Shown: in pieces, positions 3,703-5,531 of the stretch | Layout: the number at the start of each line of letters is the position of its first letter | Numbering within the stretch: the first letter of the stretch is position 1 | Origin: DASQFY01 sp036397815 | GTDB taxonomy: Bacteria > Chloroflexota > Limnocylindria > QHBO01 | DNA length: 5,531 nucleotides | Assembly (NCBI GenBank): GCA_036397815.1 | Contig: DASWIE010000014.1 | Coordinates: 1-5,531 of the forward strand | Direction of reading: 5' to 3' | Position numbers and translations under genes: made by a program | Notes under the pieces: model-generated | Told to the model about the DNA's origin: nothing | What the model saw: only the letters and a program-made list of their open reading frames with translations | Database searches by the model: none

Positions 3703-5531
3703 GCACGGCGCCCGAGGACGCCCGCGACGAGGGGCTGATCGCCCGAATCATCGCTGCGTCGGCCGCTAACCCGTGGCTGACGTTCTTCTTCGTGGCCGCC
3801 CTGGCCGTTTGGGGCTGGTACGCGATGGTCCGTTCGCCGCTCGACGCGATTCCCGACCTCTCCGACGTTCAGGTGATCGTGTTCACCGAGTGGCAGGGGC
3901 AGAGCCCCGACATCGTCGAGGACCAGATCACCTATCCCATCTCCACCTCCTTGCTCGCCGCGCCGAGGGTGAAGTTCGTGCGCGGACAGTCGATGTTCGG
4001 CCTCTCCTTCGTCTACGTCATCTTCGAAGACGGCACCGACATGTACTGGGCGCGGTCGCGGGTGCTCGAGTACCTCAACGAGGTCACCGCCCAGTTGCCG
4101 GCCGGCGCGACGCCGACGCTGGGTCCGGACGCCACCGGCGTCGGCTGGGTGTTCGAGTACGCCTTGGTGGACGAGAGCGGGAACCACGATCTGCAGGAGC
4201 TGCGCAGCCTCCAGGACTGGAACGTTCGCTACGCGCTCGAAGGGGTGCCCGGCGTCGCCGAGGTCGCGTCGGTCGGCGGCTTCGTGAAGCAGTACGACAT
4301 CCTGCTCGACCCCAATGCGCTGCTCGGGTACGGGATACCCATCTCGAAGGTGGTGCAGGCGGTTCGCGACTCGAATCGGGAGGTGGGCGGCCAGACGGTG
4401 GAGGTCTCGGAGCACGAGTTCATGGTCCGCGGCCGCGGCTACGTCGCCTCAACCAAGGACCTGGAGGCCGTGCCGGTGGCGCTGGGGGCGGGCGGCGTGC
4501 CGGTCACGGTGGGTGATCTGGGCACGGTGAGGCTGGGTCCCGCGCCGCGCCGCGGGATTGCCGAGCTGGGGGGGCGCGGTGAGGCGGTCGGGGGCATCGT
4601 GGTGATGCGCTACGGCGAGAACGCCCTCGAGGTGATCGAGCGCGTCCACGCTCGCCTGGAAGAGGTGGAGCGCAGCCTGCCCGACGGCGTCGAGATCCAG
4701 ACCGCCTACGACCGCGCCCCGCTGATCGAAGCGTCGATCGAAACGCTGACCCACACGCTCCTCGAAGAAATGATCGTCGTGTCGATCGTCATCTTTCTCT
4801 TCCTGCTCCACGCCCGCAGCGCCCTGGTCGTCATCATCACGCTGCCTCTCGCGGTGCTGATGTCGTTCATCCCGATGTTCTATCAGGGCCTGACCGCCAA
4901 CATCATGTCGCTCGGTGGCATCGCGGTGGCGATCGGGGCGATGGTCGACGCGGCGATCATCATCATCGAGAATGTCCACAAGCGCCTGGAGGAGCACGCT
5001 GCCGCGGCCGCAACCGCGGGCGGTGCCGGGCCCGGCGACCCGAAGACGGAACCCGACGAGGAATCCCATGCAGGAAGAGGGGCTGGAAACGGGGCCGAGC
5101 CGGCCGGCGCGCCCGCTGTCGACCGCACCGGCGAGGCGGGCGCCGGCTCTCGCTCGCGCGCCACGGTCATCGTCGGAGCCATGCAGGAGGTGGGGCCGGC
5201 GATCTTCTTCTCGCTGCTCGTGATCACGGTCTCGTTCCTGCCGGTCTTCACGCTCGAAGGCGTCGAGGGCCGGCTCTTCAAGCCGCTGGCGTTCACCAAG
5301 ACGTACTCGATGGCGTTTGCGGCCATGCTCTCGGTGACCCTGATTCCGGCGCTGTCGGCGCTGGTCATCCGCGGCAGGATCCGCGGCGAGCAGGCCAATC
5401 CCTTGAGCCGCTGGTTGACGCGCCTCTACAGCCCGGTCGTGCGTCTCGTCGTGCGCTGGCGGTGGGCGGTGATCGCCGTCAGCCTCGTCCTGCTCGCACT
5501 CACGGTCGTTCCCGCCCTCGAGCTGGAAAGC
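3699..5531 (+). CDS. cusA: CusA-like Cu(I)/Ag(I) RND efflux pump, 3' end beyond the window
   Basis: The first 611 residues of an inner-membrane HME-RND proton antiporter are present; the family is usually about 1040 residues. TM1 is near 26-43, followed by the first half of the periplasmic domain with hallmark stretches DAIPDLSDVQVI (49-60), FEDGTDMYWARSRVLEYLN (109-127) and LGPDATGVGW (141-150). TM2-TM4 lie at about 356-371, 374-393 and 400-425, TM5-TM6 at about 497-516 and 530-556, and TM7 begins near 588. TM4 reads NIMSLGG then GAMVDAA with Asp417, the proton-relay residue. Met403, Met415 and Met538 match E. coli CusA Met391, Met403 and Met486 of the metal pathway. This points to monovalent Cu/Ag rather than Zn/Co. 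The cytoplasmic loop 433-489 is about 40 residues longer than in E. coli and low in complexity. The periplasmic cleft methionines lie beyond the window edge. Confidence 0.95.
   Translation, partial: MSTAPEDARDEGLIARIIAASAANPWLTFFFVAALAVWGWYAMVRSPLDAIPDLSDVQVIVFTEWQGQSPDIVEDQITYPISTSLLAAPRVKFVRGQSMFGLSFVYVIFEDGTDMYWARSRVLEYLNEVTAQLPAGATPTLGPDATGVGWVFEYALVDESGNHDLQELRSLQDWNVRYALEGVPGVAEVASVGGFVKQYDILLDPNALLGYGIPISKVVQAVRDSNREVGGQTVEVSEHEFMVRGRGYVASTKDLEAVPVALGAGGVPVTVGDLGTVRLGPAPRRGIAELGGRGEAVGGIVVMRYGENALEVIERVHARLEEVERSLPDGVEIQTAYDRAPLIEASIETLTHTLLEEMIVVSIVIFLFLLHARSALVVIITLPLAVLMSFIPMFYQGLTANIMSLGGIAVAIGAMVDAAIIIIENVHKRLEEHAAAAATAGGAGPGDPKTEPDEESHAGRGAGNGAEPAGAPAVDRTGEAGAGSRSRATVIVGAMQEVGPAIFFSLLVITVSFLPVFTLEGVEGRLFKPLAFTKTYSMAFAAMLSVTLIPALSALVIRGRIRGEQANPLSRWLTRLYSPVVRLVVRWRWAVIAVSLVLLALTVVPALELES
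4995..5165 (+). other. Low-complexity insertion in the CusA TM4-TM5 cytoplasmic loop
   Basis: This segment encodes residues 433-489 between HKRLEE and VIVGAMQEVGP. It is rich in Ala, Gly, Pro, Glu and Asp (for example GGAGPGDPKTEPDEE, 441-455) and has no recognisable domain. E. coli CusA has about 23 residues between the matching landmarks, against 63 here. The reading frame stays open and family similarity resumes at once afterwards, so the gene is not broken. It is probably a disordered cytoplasmic linker. Confidence 0.75.

Noticed and set aside
3576..4415. 279-codon open frame on the - strand opposite the micro-ORFs and pump gene
   Set aside because: His/Arg/Asp-rich translation is typical of the reverse complement of a GC-rich gene, and the + strand is a clear CusA.
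4995..5165. Pump gene being a pseudogene because of the odd loop
   Set aside because: The frame is uninterrupted from 3699 to the window edge and conserved TM5-TM6 sequence resumes right after the loop.

Overview
The window is GC-rich chromosomal-type DNA from a Gram-negative bacterium. All three large genes read on the + strand and form one tightly packed operon for a tripartite CusCBA-type heavy-metal efflux pump of the HME-RND class. Protein similarity cannot place the organism exactly from sequence reading alone. The high GC content, Ala/Arg-rich proteins and a lipoprotein-like adaptor with an extra N-terminal domain would fit a soil or sediment lineage such as Acidobacteriota (Vicinamibacteria-like) or a similar phylum. 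That placement is inference.

Layout: positions 1-558 carry no convincing complete gene. They hold the end of an open frame (3-137) that may be the tail of an upstream gene, two short inverted repeats and a hairpin just upstream of the first ribosome binding site. Positions 559-1977 encode a TolC/CusC-like outer-membrane channel. Positions 1974-3554 overlap it by an ATGA and encode a CusB-like periplasmic adaptor whose N-terminus carries a methionine-rich YtkA/FixH-like domain in place of the usual CusB metal-binding region. Positions 3551-3702 hold the most unusual part: two tandem 74-bp repeats, each a complete 25-codon ORF with its own Shine-Dalgarno sequence, linked to each other and to both neighbours by ATGA stop-start overlaps. 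Positions 3699-5531 encode the first 611 residues of a CusA-like RND pump, cut by the window edge.

Working together: the CusA-like protein would take up Cu(I)/Ag(I), by proton antiport in the inner membrane. It keeps the proton-relay Asp and the three transmembrane methionines known from E. coli CusA. The adaptor bridges it to the outer-membrane channel, and the Met-rich domain on the adaptor may capture metal in the periplasm. No CusF homologue and no regulator are visible in the window.

The main novelty candidate is the chain of two duplicated micro-ORFs between the adaptor and pump genes. It makes four consecutive stop-start couplings across the operon. Their ends resemble the adaptor's C-terminus and the pump's N-terminus, so they look like duplications of the cusB/cusA junction. 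Whether the peptides do anything, or only affect translation of the pump gene, cannot be told from the sequence.
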